Origin: Acanthochromis polyacanthus
Taxonomy: Eukaryota > Chordata > Actinopteri > Pomacentridae
Length of the DNA: 64,000 nucleotides
Reading direction: 5' to 3'
NCBI RefSeq assembly: GCF_021347895.1
Contig: NC_067117.1
Coordinates: 17,889,858 to 17,953,857, forward strand
Shown piece after piece: positions 27,776-41,000 of this stretch. The notes beneath the pieces were generated by a model that was not told the origin of the DNA, did no database searches, and was given only the letters and a program-made list of their open reading frames with translations. The number at the start of each line of letters is the position of its first letter. The first letter of the stretch is position 1. The position numbers and the translations under genes are program-made.

Positions 27776-28169
27776 GCCTTGCGAGCGCTGGGAAAAACTG
27801 GGCGACGTACCAGGTTGAAAATGCAGGCGTAGCGTGGAGGTAAGGAAACAAAAAACTATTTCATTTTCTTATTATTTAGTACAATCTATTTTGGCGATCA
27901 CTGCATGATACACAAATAAACCAAACTAACTTTGGTGATGTCTGTCCTTAACAAAGCCTCAGCATACTTGGTCTGGATGAATGTGTGTAATGTATGTTAA
28001 ATGTATACAGCATAGAAAACATTTTATTTGTACTATAAATAAAGTGTGTTTATAGCAATCTTTAAATAAACAATTATTTCACAATGCTTTTTGTCATTAT
28101 ATGGTGGTGAGAAGACCTGATAAGCAGCTAATCCTGAACACATAAGAGCAAAACGCCTCTGCACCCCAA

Positions 28170-28600
28170 CTGTGTGTCCTACTGAAGCACCTCTTTCACC
28201 TCGTCTGGAGGTCTCTATGTTCTGAAGACCGTCTGTCTGTCTTCTGTACTGACAAAGGCTCATCGTAGTGCAGCCAGTGACCACAGACCAGTAGCTGTGA
28301 CCTCACATGTGAAAACGTTCGGTCCCGGATTCTCTTCAGTCATTTCATTGACCCCCTCCAGTTCCCCAACCAGTCGGACATAGAAAGTGACAACATCTGT
28401 CTCCTGTACCTCTCAGAATCTGGATTCTCTGCAATTGTGCCTCATTGCAATTATTGACTGGATAGTTTCTAATTTCCCACAACTGAACACAGATTAGACC
28501 AAAGTCCTGGTTATTCATCCCAGGCATATTTCTGATAGCACCATCGCTCTTCCACCTTCGACCAAGATTCCAATTTTATCCTGCCATCTTCAAATTAGAT
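28170..28600 (+). pseudogene. Decayed L2/Rex1-like LINE reverse-transcriptase fragment
   Basis: At about 28456-28540 the plus strand reads DWIVSNFPQLNTD, stop, TKVLVIHPR. This matches the W-(x)-NFLKLN-(x)-DKTE-(x)-LVI motif of L2-clade reverse transcriptases. Upstream and downstream text follows the usual order of this fish repeat. Stops and frameshifts show it is dead. Confidence 0.6.
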
Positions 28601-28824
28601 ATATAGCCATAGTCAAATTAAAGGGTACCAAAAACATGGATCAAAAAGCTTTTAAAAACTAACTTGTACAGACAGGCATTGGTGTAATTTTTTAGGTCTT
28701 TACTTGTGGTTTTTATTTTTTGCATATTTTGGACATGTTAATGTTTTTAAAAGCACTTTGTGAATAGTATTACAGAAATAAAATTTGCCTTACCAGTTTT
28801 CCGCAGTACATGAACCTTCCAAAC

Positions 28825-29330
28825 TGGGTGTTGGGCTAAAAGTAGTGGAGCACCACAAGGTTTACCTACACACTCAGGTCTTCAGTTACAACACAGAGAC
28901 CTGCCACCACACTGCAATTATTGAATGCATTGGGAGGAAGATGTGATAGAATACTAGAGGGAGCTGGACAGCTTTGTGGACTGAAACATCTGCAGCTCAA
29001 CATCAGCACAATAAAGGAGCTAATGGTGAACTTGTGGAAGGGCCAGAGTTGACTGTTTTCCTGCAAAGGCTCTGGTTCTTTAATGTAGTGTGGTGCCATG
29101 CTTCTAATGTTTTACATTGTGATCTTCAGGGGCAAAAGCCTGATGGCGGACAACATCAAAAGACTGAAATAACTCAGTGATAGGGCCACTGTAGTGGCTC
29201 AGTCAAGTGGGAAGAGCTGGACAAGCTCCATAGGTGTGGAGACTACGATGTTGTCGAACCTCCTCTGTCTTATAGACAATGTCTGCCATCGTGTTCAGGT
29301 TCACCACGGGAGTTAGGACAGATGACTACA
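28825..29330 (+). pseudogene. Second decayed non-LTR retrotransposon RT fragment
   Basis: SGAPQG (28844-28861) is a classic reverse-transcriptase motif. LQLNISTIKELMVN begins at 28990 in another frame and resembles the LN-x-x-KTKE-x-VVDFRR motif. TMLSNLLCLIDN near 29250 resembles the C-terminal RMLHKLLSILDN of such elements. The frames are broken. The family differs from the fragment just upstream. Confidence 0.55.
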
Positions 29331-32300
29331 TGCTGAATGTCACCAGAAGTCCTCTCTTTCCTCTACTTTCTGCCAAATTTTGTTTTATCTCTTTTGGAAA
29401 TTTAATCAAATTTAATTTTTTTATTTAATTTTACAACTTCCATTATCACTAGCAATTTTTAGAAAACTGCTTCCCTGCAGGGATTAATACAGTTTTTCTG
29501 ATTTCTCACCAGGCCACAATGACATTTGTTCCTTAAGTGCATTCTGTTTTTGAAATAATTTTGGGCAGTTAACCCACTTCGTGTAAGCGACTGCAGACCA
29601 GAAGCTTATAATCTCGTAGCAGGCCCACAGCTCTAAAGAACAGTAATGGTTGTAATTCCAATAAAGAGAAAATCCAAGGTCACACTGTGAACTTCCTCCC
29701 CATCAGAGGACCACAAAGACTGGCTGGGAGAGTGCATAATATCCTCACAGCTATTTTTACCCTCAAATTAAAATCTATGACATGTTGAAATGACTGCAGT
29801 GTGCAAGAGGGGTATTCAAAGCAGACACTAATGACGCTTATTAATGGCGTGAATGAAGTCTTGACAGGTCGTGTGTCATTCTGCAGGCAATGCTCCACTG
29901 GCATAATGGCTAATGTAAGTGGGGATAATTATATATATTATACCCTGTCTTATGGTATTTTGGCAGGAGTATGAGGAGCCAGGCAGTTAGAGAGGAGAGT
30001 GAAAGCGCTTGCTCTTTCTGAGACAAGAGATGTGCACGCGTGTTTGTGTGTGCACACACGCAAGTGTGTGTTCACCCCCATCTTCAGCAGTGGTGGGCCA
30101 GGGAATGAATAATAGTAAGACAACAGCACCAAACAGTGGCTGAACGAGACGCCTGCATAAAGAGGCAGGCATCAGATAAGCAACGTTCACAACAAGATCT
30201 GCGGTTAAACGTTTTGTTCCGGGCAAACAATGTGATGTTCACAGTCGCTGCACACTGTGTGTTTGAGAGTGTAGAATGAATTAAATAGAAACACACAGAG
30301 AGATAAATGGCTTTCTTTGACAGAACAAATGTACTGCACATTGAGAATGTGATTAAGTATGTACATGTGTATGATATATTGTGGTTTGCTTGCCTTGTCG
30401 AAGGCAGGGAGACCATTAAATCCATGTTTGAGGCCTCAAGCTGTGAGGAAGAGCCTCATAGATCAGAGGAGAGAATTAGGCAAGAGGAAAAAACGAGGCC
30501 ATTGGTAAGAATGGCAACACTGGAGTGTAAAAGCAAATAAAACAGAGCATAAAAATAGGGATTAGTTGTTTCATTTTTATAGCTATGATTGAAACAAAAG
30601 AAAATATAACAACCTTATTAGTAAGTGAGGAATTGAGCACAATTATGGATCAGGGGAGAAAGTAGAAGAAGAAGGAAAAGGGCAAACAATTAAAATTAGC
30701 TTCAATCATTTGTAGGCTGGCTTCATGAGAGGATAAAGCTGAACATCTATATGTGAACTCGTGGGTGCACCTGCTGATTCGCAGTCAGTCGTGGTTGCTG
30801 TGGAGGGCTCGGAGCAGTGGATGTCTGTGAGTGTCAGGGACAGCTGTGAGGGGCTGGCGGGGAGCTGCTGAGAGGGGGGCTGGCTGAGTGGATCTTAGTG
30901 GATCTCTCCTCTCTGTGATGTTGGCAGGAAGAGAGTTGGCTAATTGGAGGCCTGGCGGTAAAAGCTGTTCATTAATGCCACTGCCTCTTGGTCCCCCTGC
31001 TCAAACACCTTGCCTCATTTATCTCTGTATTTACCCACTCCCCCTCCAATCCCAACACAGGACCTCAGAACACAGCGGAAGGTTCAACTCGGAACAAGGG
31101 GAAAAGGGAAGGGAGGAAGAGGGGAAAAAGAGGCGGGGAGGTGGAGAAAAAGAGGGAATGAGAGGGAGAGAAAGGGTAACTTATGCTCAGTGGGAATTAA
31201 CAAAGCACTTAGTAATTAAATCTAAATTGACATTCTGGTAATTAGCCTCTTGATTAGGAGCAATAACACAATTAGCCAACCAGTCTTTGCTAATTGTTAA
31301 TTAGTATAAGCAAAGTTATTGTGTGTGTGGCAGAGGGAGGCATGTAAAAGAACAAATGTTAATCTGTCTCTCTTTCAACAGCCGCGTCCCCTTTCTTTTT
31401 ACTCGCTGCCTCTCTATTGAGCTAGCAGGCAGGTTCATTGCCTTTCTCTTCAGCGAGGCTACATTCAGAGGCAGCAGTCAGTAATTAGCTAAAAGTCTTA
31501 TCGAGGATATCATCAGAAAACGGGCTGAGCCGGCTGTGCTGGCACATCTCCATGTCTCTCTACCTTCACTGAGACATCCCTCTTCTCCGCCGGCGCTCCG
31601 CAAGGTGTCATGCGGGGGTATTTGTTCTGAATAAAGATGTGATGTGGATTAAATACAATCATAAAAGGGGAAAAGAAGCCACGGTGCTGGAGATGAATCT
31701 TAAGAAGATGTAATTCATCTAAAAGGTTTTAGTTTATGAGGCAGAGGAATAGAACACCTCATTAAAGCCGGGGAGAGGAGAGAGGACACAGGAAAATAGA
31801 TGAATGGACAATAAAGATGTTCCAGGAATTGGAATTTACATTGGCCACAGGTGAAACATGGGTTATTTTCAATTAACATGAACGTACCAGCACAATATAT
31901 TTCATTCACTTTTGCACAAACCCAAAGTAAACGAGGGCTACCCCGGACATTTCTGAAAGACGGACACAAACTAAGAATTTCTTCTTTTCCGTGAGTTCCA
32001 CCGCTTCACTCATCCGTTCACCTGTAAACACAGCAGTTACACTCCAGCAGTAAACACGGATGCATCGCTAATCTTCTGTAACTCGGCCAAATGGTCGATA
32101 CACTGAAGATACACACTGGTATCAGCAGCTCCACACTCATTCACATACGCAAACGCTGTGTGTATGTGTGTGGGTGAACATGTGGATAGGAACATGGACC
32201 CAGCTCCAGATTAGCCGGTCTCCCAACACAAATATTTGGCAGCAGGATGAGCTGTCTCAGGACGCACCGGAACATGAAATTAACCAGGAAAGGTGGAGGT

Positions 32301-33696
32301 GCCAGCAGAGCTAAAAAGCACCCTACTGGGAGGAGAGGTGTACTGGGAGAAAGAGGTGGAGGGGAAGCTGCTGGTCGCAACTGGGCTGAAGGCCAAGAGA
32401 GAAATAGAACAGCGAAGGCAGAGAGATGCTCGAAAAAGTTAGCTCTGCTTGCAGTAAATTTATACATTTAAATTTCTTGTAATGAAATTTGGAGATAAAA
32501 AAAATGCAAGAAGGGAGCGTGTTAGTGGCTTCACAAGTGTGTGTGAGTGTGTGTGTAGGTGTTGCAGGGTCTGTCTTGCCAGGGTTCCTGCTGTGTCCCA
32601 CCCACTGTGGCTCTAATTGGATCCTTATTACCAGGCCAGCCTCCATCCCAGGAATGATGGATTCATACCACGCAGAATTCCATTAATCATTCCTTATTCA
32701 CAGTCCACTCCGAGAAGAGGGCAAATTCATTTCTTGGCGTGCCGAGCGGCCACTATAATGAATATTCATGAAAGGAAATTTGGGGTCAGGCCTAATAAGG
32801 GAGGTAATTTGTAATTTGCGCTGTTCCCACTCGGGTCTTGTTCGGCAGGTTAACCTATAGAACGTAGAGAACAGACAGCAGCAGCACCGACACACTGGAA
32901 CCCACACTTAAACACGCTGTATTTTTACTCCGAACCTGCCAGAAGGAGTCGTGTAGATATTCAGTCTCAGTTTTTTAGCCTAATATTTACAATATTATGA
33001 GGAGTTTATGCTGATGACAAGCCAACAATGCATTAGCAGCGGTGTGCCTTCTGTGGCTTTGCACCGAAGCTTTATTTGTTCCTCCGAAAAAACGTCACAA
33101 ACATGAGCTAAAATTGCTGACGTGTCCAAAAAAAGGTTTGGTCTGACCTGGTGAGGATGCAAGGCCATGCTAACCAAACAGAAGATTTTCAATCCAGCAA
33201 TAAAAAAAATTCATAAACTATTCAGCCAAGATTACTACTAGTGCTGCTGGAGCCCTACAGCTGGAGTAAAACAAAGAGTGAAAAATGGCCTTAATTTTTG
33301 CAAAATGGCGGGTCCTCTCTGCCCAACCAAATAAGCCCCGTAGACTGTTGAACACTTTGAGAGAAAATCCCTTTTAAATAAAACAGCTGCTTTAAGAGGA
33401 AAAATAACAAGCTCCTTCGCTCTGCTTTCACATCCCAGCACTCCACCCCCAAAAGCATTTTTTACTACTCCTTCTGAAATTATGCCCACCTGGCATCACT
33501 TAAAGTCACTTAATTAATAATTTATCAATACATTTGAAGTGATTAAAATTCATGACCAGAAAGTGTTTTTAAAATAGTGCCCTTGTACCCTCAGGGTGTC
33601 CAATCAGTGCACTGCATTCGTTAGATCAGGAAGGAATAATTAATTGTACCTGAATGTTTAGTGGGGTCAGGCAGTGGGGGCAGGATGCCTACGGTC

Positions 33697-33764
33697 GTGT
33701 GTGTGTGTGTGTCTGTGTGTGTGTGTGTGTTTGTGCATTGAAATGGGGGGGGGGGGGGGGGGGG
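33697..33764. repeat. (GT)n followed by G20
   Basis: (GT)n with one TC interruption (33697-33730), a short spacer, then 20 G in a row (33745-33764). Both parts are non-B-DNA prone. Confidence 0.95.
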
Positions 33765-33878
33765 TGTTGGTCGCAAGCAGTCGCTGACTTTGGACCACAA
33801 CACCTTTGCATGGAGATGGATTCAGTTTGCAGACATCCAGAGTCACTTTATTCCACATGCATTTGTTCTGTTTACACT

Positions 33879-33904
33879 ACACACACACACACACACACAC
33901 ACAC
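33879..33904. repeat. (AC)n microsatellite
   Basis: 13 perfect AC units, in opposite orientation to the GT run 150 bp upstream. Confidence 0.92.
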
Positions 33905-34066
33905 TCCTCCTTGCAGCATCCCATCATTTTCTCTGCCACCCTGTCATCACCTTCTTGTCGTCACTGCCCTTCCTCTTTGTCTCCATCATCAACCTCTGAT
34001 AGAACGGTGAACAACCATTAAGTAACCATGATTTAGACTTGATGTCAAAGACCTGTCACTCATACT

Positions 34067-34067
<1 letters not shown>

Positions 34068-34145
<78 letters not shown>
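34068..34145. repeat. (AC)n microsatellite, 39 units
   Basis: 78 nt of perfect AC. Confidence 0.96.
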
Positions 34146-34148
<3 letters not shown>

Positions 34149-35000
34149 GACAGGCCTGATGTGATTAACAGCCAGGATGCTTTCTACTGGATCAGCCCAG
34201 AGGTTAGCACATTCACAGGGAGACACATACCACTGTACAAGTGCACATGTGCATAAAAAAAAGCATATTTACACTGCACACACACACTTACACAGATCTG
34301 AACAGCAGATTTATTACTTTAAAATCTGGAGACACTGATGCTTTATTTGAGTAGTTAAATTTGTGCAGTTTTATGCACATTTTCATTTCAGAGGCAAATA
34401 TTACTGTACTTTGCACTTCACCACATTTACCTTAACGACGCATTTAATTAGCAACTTTTACACGCAGAATATATCAACATCTTAAAATATAAGATGCCAT
34501 TACAGTAAATCAGTCAAGCAACCCTAATTTGCATTGCTCTTTTCATAACGTTTTAGTCTACTTAAAGTGGTAATAATTGAGCAAAATGGTACAACAACGC
34601 AGCACTAAACACCGAAATAAAAATACCGATGAAAGGGTTTTGAAAAATATATACCCAGTAGTGTGTATTTCATCTTATAGCACCACCTTCTTGACCTGTA
34701 AGTTTAAAATGCTGCTTACAGGTTAATGCATCAATAATTTAGCACTCAGGAGGGCATCACTCTGCATAATGAATACGTTCACTTCTGATAGTTGAATATA
34801 TTGTGCCGCTGATATTTCCAAGATCTTACCTGTCATTGTGTATTTTTACATTTGCTTTTTCTTAAGACAAGGATGTGCACAATTTCAGGACCACTAACCT
34901 GCTTTCGGAGACGTTTCAACTTAAGCCACGTTGAGCTGAACATTGGGGCGACCAGACGAGGGCAGAGGGGCGACAGAAAAGCGCCTCTGCAAAAAAAGAA

Positions 35001-38000
35001 AAGACAAGCGCTACTGAAGATCTAAATAAGGCGCACGGTGTGTCTTGCTGTGGAGGTGAGCAGACCGGTCTGTGTTTCTCCGTCCTCTCATGTATAATAC
35101 ATCTCTCTCTGTTTCACCCCAAGGTTCAGAAGCCCAGGGCCCCAGAGACCAACACAGTCTTTTAAAGATATGTGCTCACTTAATCACTGAAGAAAAGGGC
35201 CCCTAGAGCTAGCCTAATATTATAATTAATTAATTCAACCAAAAAGGGGTATTAAATTTCCTCCCTCTCAGGATATCAGCTGAATACATTGACCTTTGTG
35301 GAAATCGCCCTCTAATTCGAATCAGGTTTTCAAGCCGTTTACAGACTAAACTTGTTTCTTTTTCTTCTTTTCCCATCTTTTGCTTCTCTTTGTCTGTAGG
35401 AGTTTGCGCAAGAAGCTTCATGTGCTGGAGTGAAGCTCGTGTGAGTGTAACTTTGTCCATATTGTGCCTCCATTTTGTGTCTTCCCAGATTCGCGTTGTG
35501 CGTGTGTGTATGTGTGTGTGTGTGGCTGTGTGAGTAAAAAGAAGTGCATGTGAGTGTGAGTGATCCCTAGTTTTATCTCCCTGCTGTAACACAGAAAAGA
35601 ACAGAAACTTTTCTTATTACCGGAGAGAGTGGTAGAATAGCAGGCAGCTAAGTCTCTGTCTATCTCCGTCTCTCTCTCAGCGGTGTAGCTGACTCCCCAG
35701 TGTACTCCGGGTCTTCAGTAACTCTGACTGAAGTTCAGAAGGGTTAGGTAGTATACTCAGGAGGAAGGGGGGAGACAAGAGGAGGAAGAGGAGGGGGGGT
35801 TAAGTAGGATTGGAACAGTGGCAGTTTTAAAACAGAACTTTAAATCTCCACCTACGGAAGAGAGAGGGAGGACAATGGCGTCATGTGGCGTGCCGTTATC
35901 TTCAGGTCTCTGAAAGGCAGGAGACGGGAGGATGAGAATAAAAAGAAGCTTGAAGAAGGGCATACATGTGATAAAAGCTGTAGGCTGTATAATCTGCGCT
36001 GCTTTTCAGGGAGGTATGGAAAAAAAAAAGTCAAATCTTTGCAACCTTCAGATTGTAAGTTCACGGAAACAGCCTCACAACAACGCCAAAGGGAAGAGGA
36101 TTTGCGAGATGGATGGATGAATGGATGAGTGGATGGGTTGGCAGATAGAGAAACAAACACAGCAAAAAGAACAAATAGATCTTAGGAGCTTAGGATAGAA
36201 TGAATCCTGCGTGTCAGACCATTAGCTACGTCGTCATGAGTGTTTTTTTGGTCGTCAAGGGCAATATTGTTGTCCATCATTTGAGATCCCGCTCAAGACA
36301 AATTAGGAGTCTGAAAAGCTGCGATGAAGATATGTTGGAGGAGTTATCACTTTCATGGTCGCTCCATCAACTGCTGGGGAAAAGGATGGAGTGGTTAACC
36401 TTCAAAATGTGTCAAATTCTGTGTCAGACACATTATTTATCTTAATAATGATAAGCTTAATTTAGCAGCTCTTCAATCAACCCACAAAACTGAAAGATGT
36501 TAAAATATTTGTGTTCCGCCTTTGATCATTCAAACAGGCGAACAACAGTTTGCCTATTATGTTCCCGAGCAGCCTTCTGCTGGAATTTAGAGATGACACC
36601 ATGTCTTAATTTTACAAAGGTTGCACCAGATGTTCTTTCTGTCAGTGGATGACATTCACTGCAATTCCAAACAACATATTCATTTTCAGCGCCGAGGAGT
36701 GTCAGTCAGGCCCTGTTTGCTTTCTGCTTTGCCTGAACTGAGCTGTGGACCACTCACTCCCCCTACTGGTCATGGAAGAGAGGAAAAAAAAAACACTCTT
36801 TTATATCATCTAGGGAGAAATTACTGTAAGAACCCACGATACATGGACTTCATTTTGGTAAAAAATTGAATTTCATCAATAAAGAAGCAATGCTGAGCTG
36901 AATTCTAATTCATTTTTTATGATGTTCTGAGGAGAAAAAAGTTTTCATGGTTTCACAAAATGTCCTTTTGTTTCCAAAAGACCCAAAAGTCAGACTCACC
37001 TGCTTCTTCGTGGATTGGTTTTTATACTTTAAGCTGAACTTGCTACAACGGATTCACATGCAGTCAATGACTCTCGGCTCACATGTATGCACACACACGA
37101 ACCGCCATTACCACAGCCATATACTCATACTCTGCAGGGTGCATAAAGCAAATCTTCATACTAGTTACTCTTCATCCGCTGCAGTCTGAGCAAAAAGTTT
37201 GAAAGAATGACAAAGAACCTCAGCCCACCTCCCCCCCCAACCACCCAGTCCTCACCTCTCCTGCAGCTTCACCTCCACACACATGAAAAGACTGATCCGT
37301 CCATGCCACTGTTAATAGCGGGGACATTATTCATCTCTCCAGCCAATTTGAGCTCCTTTTCTTTCAGGAATAGAGGCACGAGGGGTTGAGAGGAGTCAGC
37401 GAAGAGTATTAAATATGTAGAGGAAGATGGACAAAGGAGTGGCAGAATAAAGAAGGGCAGGAGAAGTGGGAATGAAGAAGGACGGGAGGTGCGTGGCGAC
37501 AGTTAGTTAGGGAGCGAGGGTGTGTGGAGAAGAGAGGGGATGGATGGTGGCTTTGTCTGTTTGATGGTGGCTTGTAAGCTCTCAGTTTTCACCGTTCAGA
37601 CGGAGGCCGCCAGGAATCCATGAAAAGACACATTTTCTGTGTGCGACCAAAAATGGAGAAATAAGTAGACATCAGAGTTTCAGAGGTGCCCCACAAAGTT
37701 TAGGACAAACTGCAGTGGGATTGAATTATGGACCTCGAATCAATGTTGTGTCATCGTGCCATCTTCATTAGAGGCGTTTTGATAGTGGGCCATCACGTCC
37801 TACAGTGGTGTCTATGCCTACAAAAGCGATAAAAAGTGTCTCCAATCTCCATCCACGTGTTAAAAGCCAGTATTTTTGGTGTGAGCTGCAGTCTGCCTGT
37901 CAGGTCGAGAATGTACGGTGAGTGGCCCGGGCAGGGGAGATCATAAAGAAGACTGTGATTGAGGGTATCTTAATGGAGGAGGACGGATCAATAAGTAATA

Positions 38001-41000
38001 TCAGCAGGTTTTAATTCCAGGCAACACACATAAACCTTTACCAACTTCACAATGTCACTCAGTGTTCATAAAAGTTTTCTCCACACCGCCTTGGACAAAA
38101 AGACATAAATCCATCAAAAAGTCGTCTCAGTTTTATAGCCCTCCCTCCCTCCTGTCTTCCTTCCCTCCTCTCACACCCCCCGCCTCCCTCTCATCTCCAT
38201 TTTGATGTCTGTCTATTAGCAGAGGGTGAGGCCTTTCCTGCTCTCCCATCCAGGGGCTAAATTAGCTCAATCAGCCCCCTTTCACCTCTCTTCCGCGGGC
38301 TTCAAGCTGAGTGACACACTGCTCCCCTGGGATGTAGGGTGGACTTGTACGCACACACCGAGCCCGGCAGCCAGAAGAAAACTATGGAGAAAGGAAGGGA
38401 AGGAGGGGAGTGAGAAGTTGGGGTGAGGAGAAGAAAAGATGAAAAGGAGGACTGAATGAAGCTTCATTTTGCCCCAGTCCAATAGACTCAAACTCTGAAT
38501 GGAGCTTCTTGTTCATCGCTTGTTGAACATGTTAAAGCAAAAAAAAAAATCTCAGCGATTATTTCACTTTTCCCCCTCTTCCTCATCTCTCTGTGGGGTA
38601 GGGTGATGCTCAAGGTGCTCTGCCAAACCCACTTCAGCGAAGGCCCGTCCATCGGAAAGAAAGAGGTGATGAGTATTTCTCATTGCGTCTCGCCCCCAGC
38701 ACACTATGCCAGGGCTAAACTCTGCATTCCCGTGCCAACATCTCTTAAATTGCACCTTCATGTTTGATTTGTCTCGACCCTTCGCCCCTCTCCCTCTCAC
38801 TAAACAGCAAGTATCTGTGGAAGTGCAAGGCAGGCATTTCTGCTGTGGTAATAGCAGTGGGTGTATGTGTGCTGGGGGAGGAGGGGTAGATGGGCGAAAA
38901 GGTGGTGATCGGAGTGAGCCATAAGATCTACTCTTTGCAGCTCTACAGGGATTTATTAGACCGGGAAGTACATTAGCATCATAAAGACCCAGGAGAATGG
39001 GCCTGTGGATGGGCTGCAGACACCATCACCACACTTTAACATGCTCTGCGGCATCACTGAGGGTGTGTGCGCGTGTGTATGTGTGTGTATAAGGAATAAG
39101 ATTACCCCGATTTAACTTAAGAAAGGCTGTTAAACGGTTTATGGATCATCCTGTAGCAGCCCCGGACAAATCCATCACGAGATGATGGAAAGAGATGCAA
39201 AAGAGGAGAAAAGAGGCCAACAAAAGGAGGAGGAAAGTGAAATATGAAGGCCGCCACCTCAGAGAGCAGATTTCATTTGTCGAAACCTTTCATATTTAGG
39301 ATGTGTTCTGCTTTACCTGAATGATTTTTTTTTCTTTTTTATGCTTTAGAAGGACAAAACAATGCAATCAATATTACCAATAGTTGCTGTGCTAAAATCG
39401 TGCTGCGCAACACTAAAATCTGCTTGCCTTTTGTGAACAAGCAAAAAGTAGATCGGCTACTTAAGTAGTATCTTAAAAAGGTTAAATGCACAGCAGCTCT
39501 GGCCTGTCTGTGATGGCTATGCCAGTAATATCACAGAAGAGAGTTGAAGGAGATGCTGGGATACATTTCTGTAATGTAGATCTCTGGTGCTCCCTGGTGG
39601 ACACACAGTGTCATTTAGTGAGATTCTCTGAACTGTGCTCCATCTATTGCCACAAAAATAATGAACGCTGACATTTATGCATGGAAGATATCATTCACTA
39701 TATTGTTATATACAAAGAAATGCTTTAAAAAGTTTGTCACTTACTCTATAACTAAAATAGCCACATTCATTTGGCTAATCATTCCAGTTTTATTTGTACT
39801 TGGCTGAGCTACTCACCATAATGTAGCAAGCTTTTCTACCATTTAGGAGGCATGAAGTTGCAAACATTTAAAATTATGACTTGAACTAAATTTTAAATAT
39901 ATATGTAATGGTAAAAGACAGACACATTTTTGCAAGACATATGAATAGTGGTTTGACTAATAATTCGTGCCTTATATGGTTGTAGAAATTAATTTGAAAT
40001 GATCCAAATCAATTAATAACCCAATGAGCTTTATTTTTTTTTTTAAAAACTGAAATTACACCTACTCTTTCATTAAGAATAAACAATCTGTAAATATACA
40101 ATTATTAGTCAAAAGTATAACTAATAAACACAAGATGACTTTTGCTTTATAGAAGTTTTCACATCTTACTGATGTAAGTTGCAAATTGAACCGTGATTGG
40201 ATGATTAAAAATCTCCGCGATGTCAGATGTCAAGTAAGCCTACAATAGACAAAACATGTTTTAAAGTAGATGGGTACTTTGATCTTGTGGAGACCAATTT
40301 TTGTCCTTAAATGGAAAATGAGAGCCCATAATGTGGTTGTATAAATGTTTTTGAAACGTACACACAATCATCTGCCACTCACAGATTTCTCAGTTCATAT
40401 CAGTTTACAAAAGCAACACCAACAAAACACAAAGAAAACACTAAAAGCCAATAAATGGATTCTGGTAAAACATTTTATATCCTCAGTAAAATCAGAACCA
40501 CTTTTCCCTGTGTGGTTTGCTCTGCAGAGCGCCCTCTAGTGGAAGAACAGAGGAGGCCTGAGAAGCTCTTTGGAGTGTTGGCTGGGTGACAGTAAAAACT
40601 GTGGCTGACAGAGAAAAAGGCACAACTCTTGACAACGACAAGTGCAAAGTCAGTGGTACAACACCTGGACAATCACAAATCCCTGGCTCAGAGTTTATGT
40701 GAAGTCAGTCGTCTTCCAGTCTCCATGGAAACCAAAGTCAGGGAAGAAAGGAGGCAGGCAGGGTTTAAAAAAAAAAAAAAAAAAAAAGATACTTCAGTCT
40801 GACCAGAGCCACTGGTTAAACCTTACATTCATTAAATGACAAATTTGATTTCAGTCAAATCATAGAATCGATGTTTGGCTCCAACAGAGTTACAACAGAA
40901 AGAAAAATAAAATCCCAATCATATAAAAATGACATCATAAATGTACAGAATCTTTTAATCTCTCTAAAATCAGCTGAAATCTGGAAGTTCAGAAGTGGTT

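Larger units (their letters stand above)
29331..35000. other. Intergenic DNA with candidate non-coding elements
   Basis: No gene seen. The blocks at about 31225-31330 and 32590-32830 are unique-looking and full of TAATTA/ATTAGC-type sites. A homopurine stretch spans about 31096-31170. CA/GT/G tracts are listed separately. Confidence 0.45.

Noticed and set aside
30148..30175. Small hairpin GCCTGC...GCAGGC as an RNA gene
   Set aside because: The stem is only six pairs; no tRNA box, miRNA precursor or terminator features.
31010..31241. Lys/Glu/Arg-rich open frames
   Set aside because: Artefact of a homopurine stretch; no splice sites or conserved motif.
36107..36150. GGATGGATG units as an L2/SINE tail
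   Set aside because: No retroposon body precedes them; treated as a short tandem repeat.
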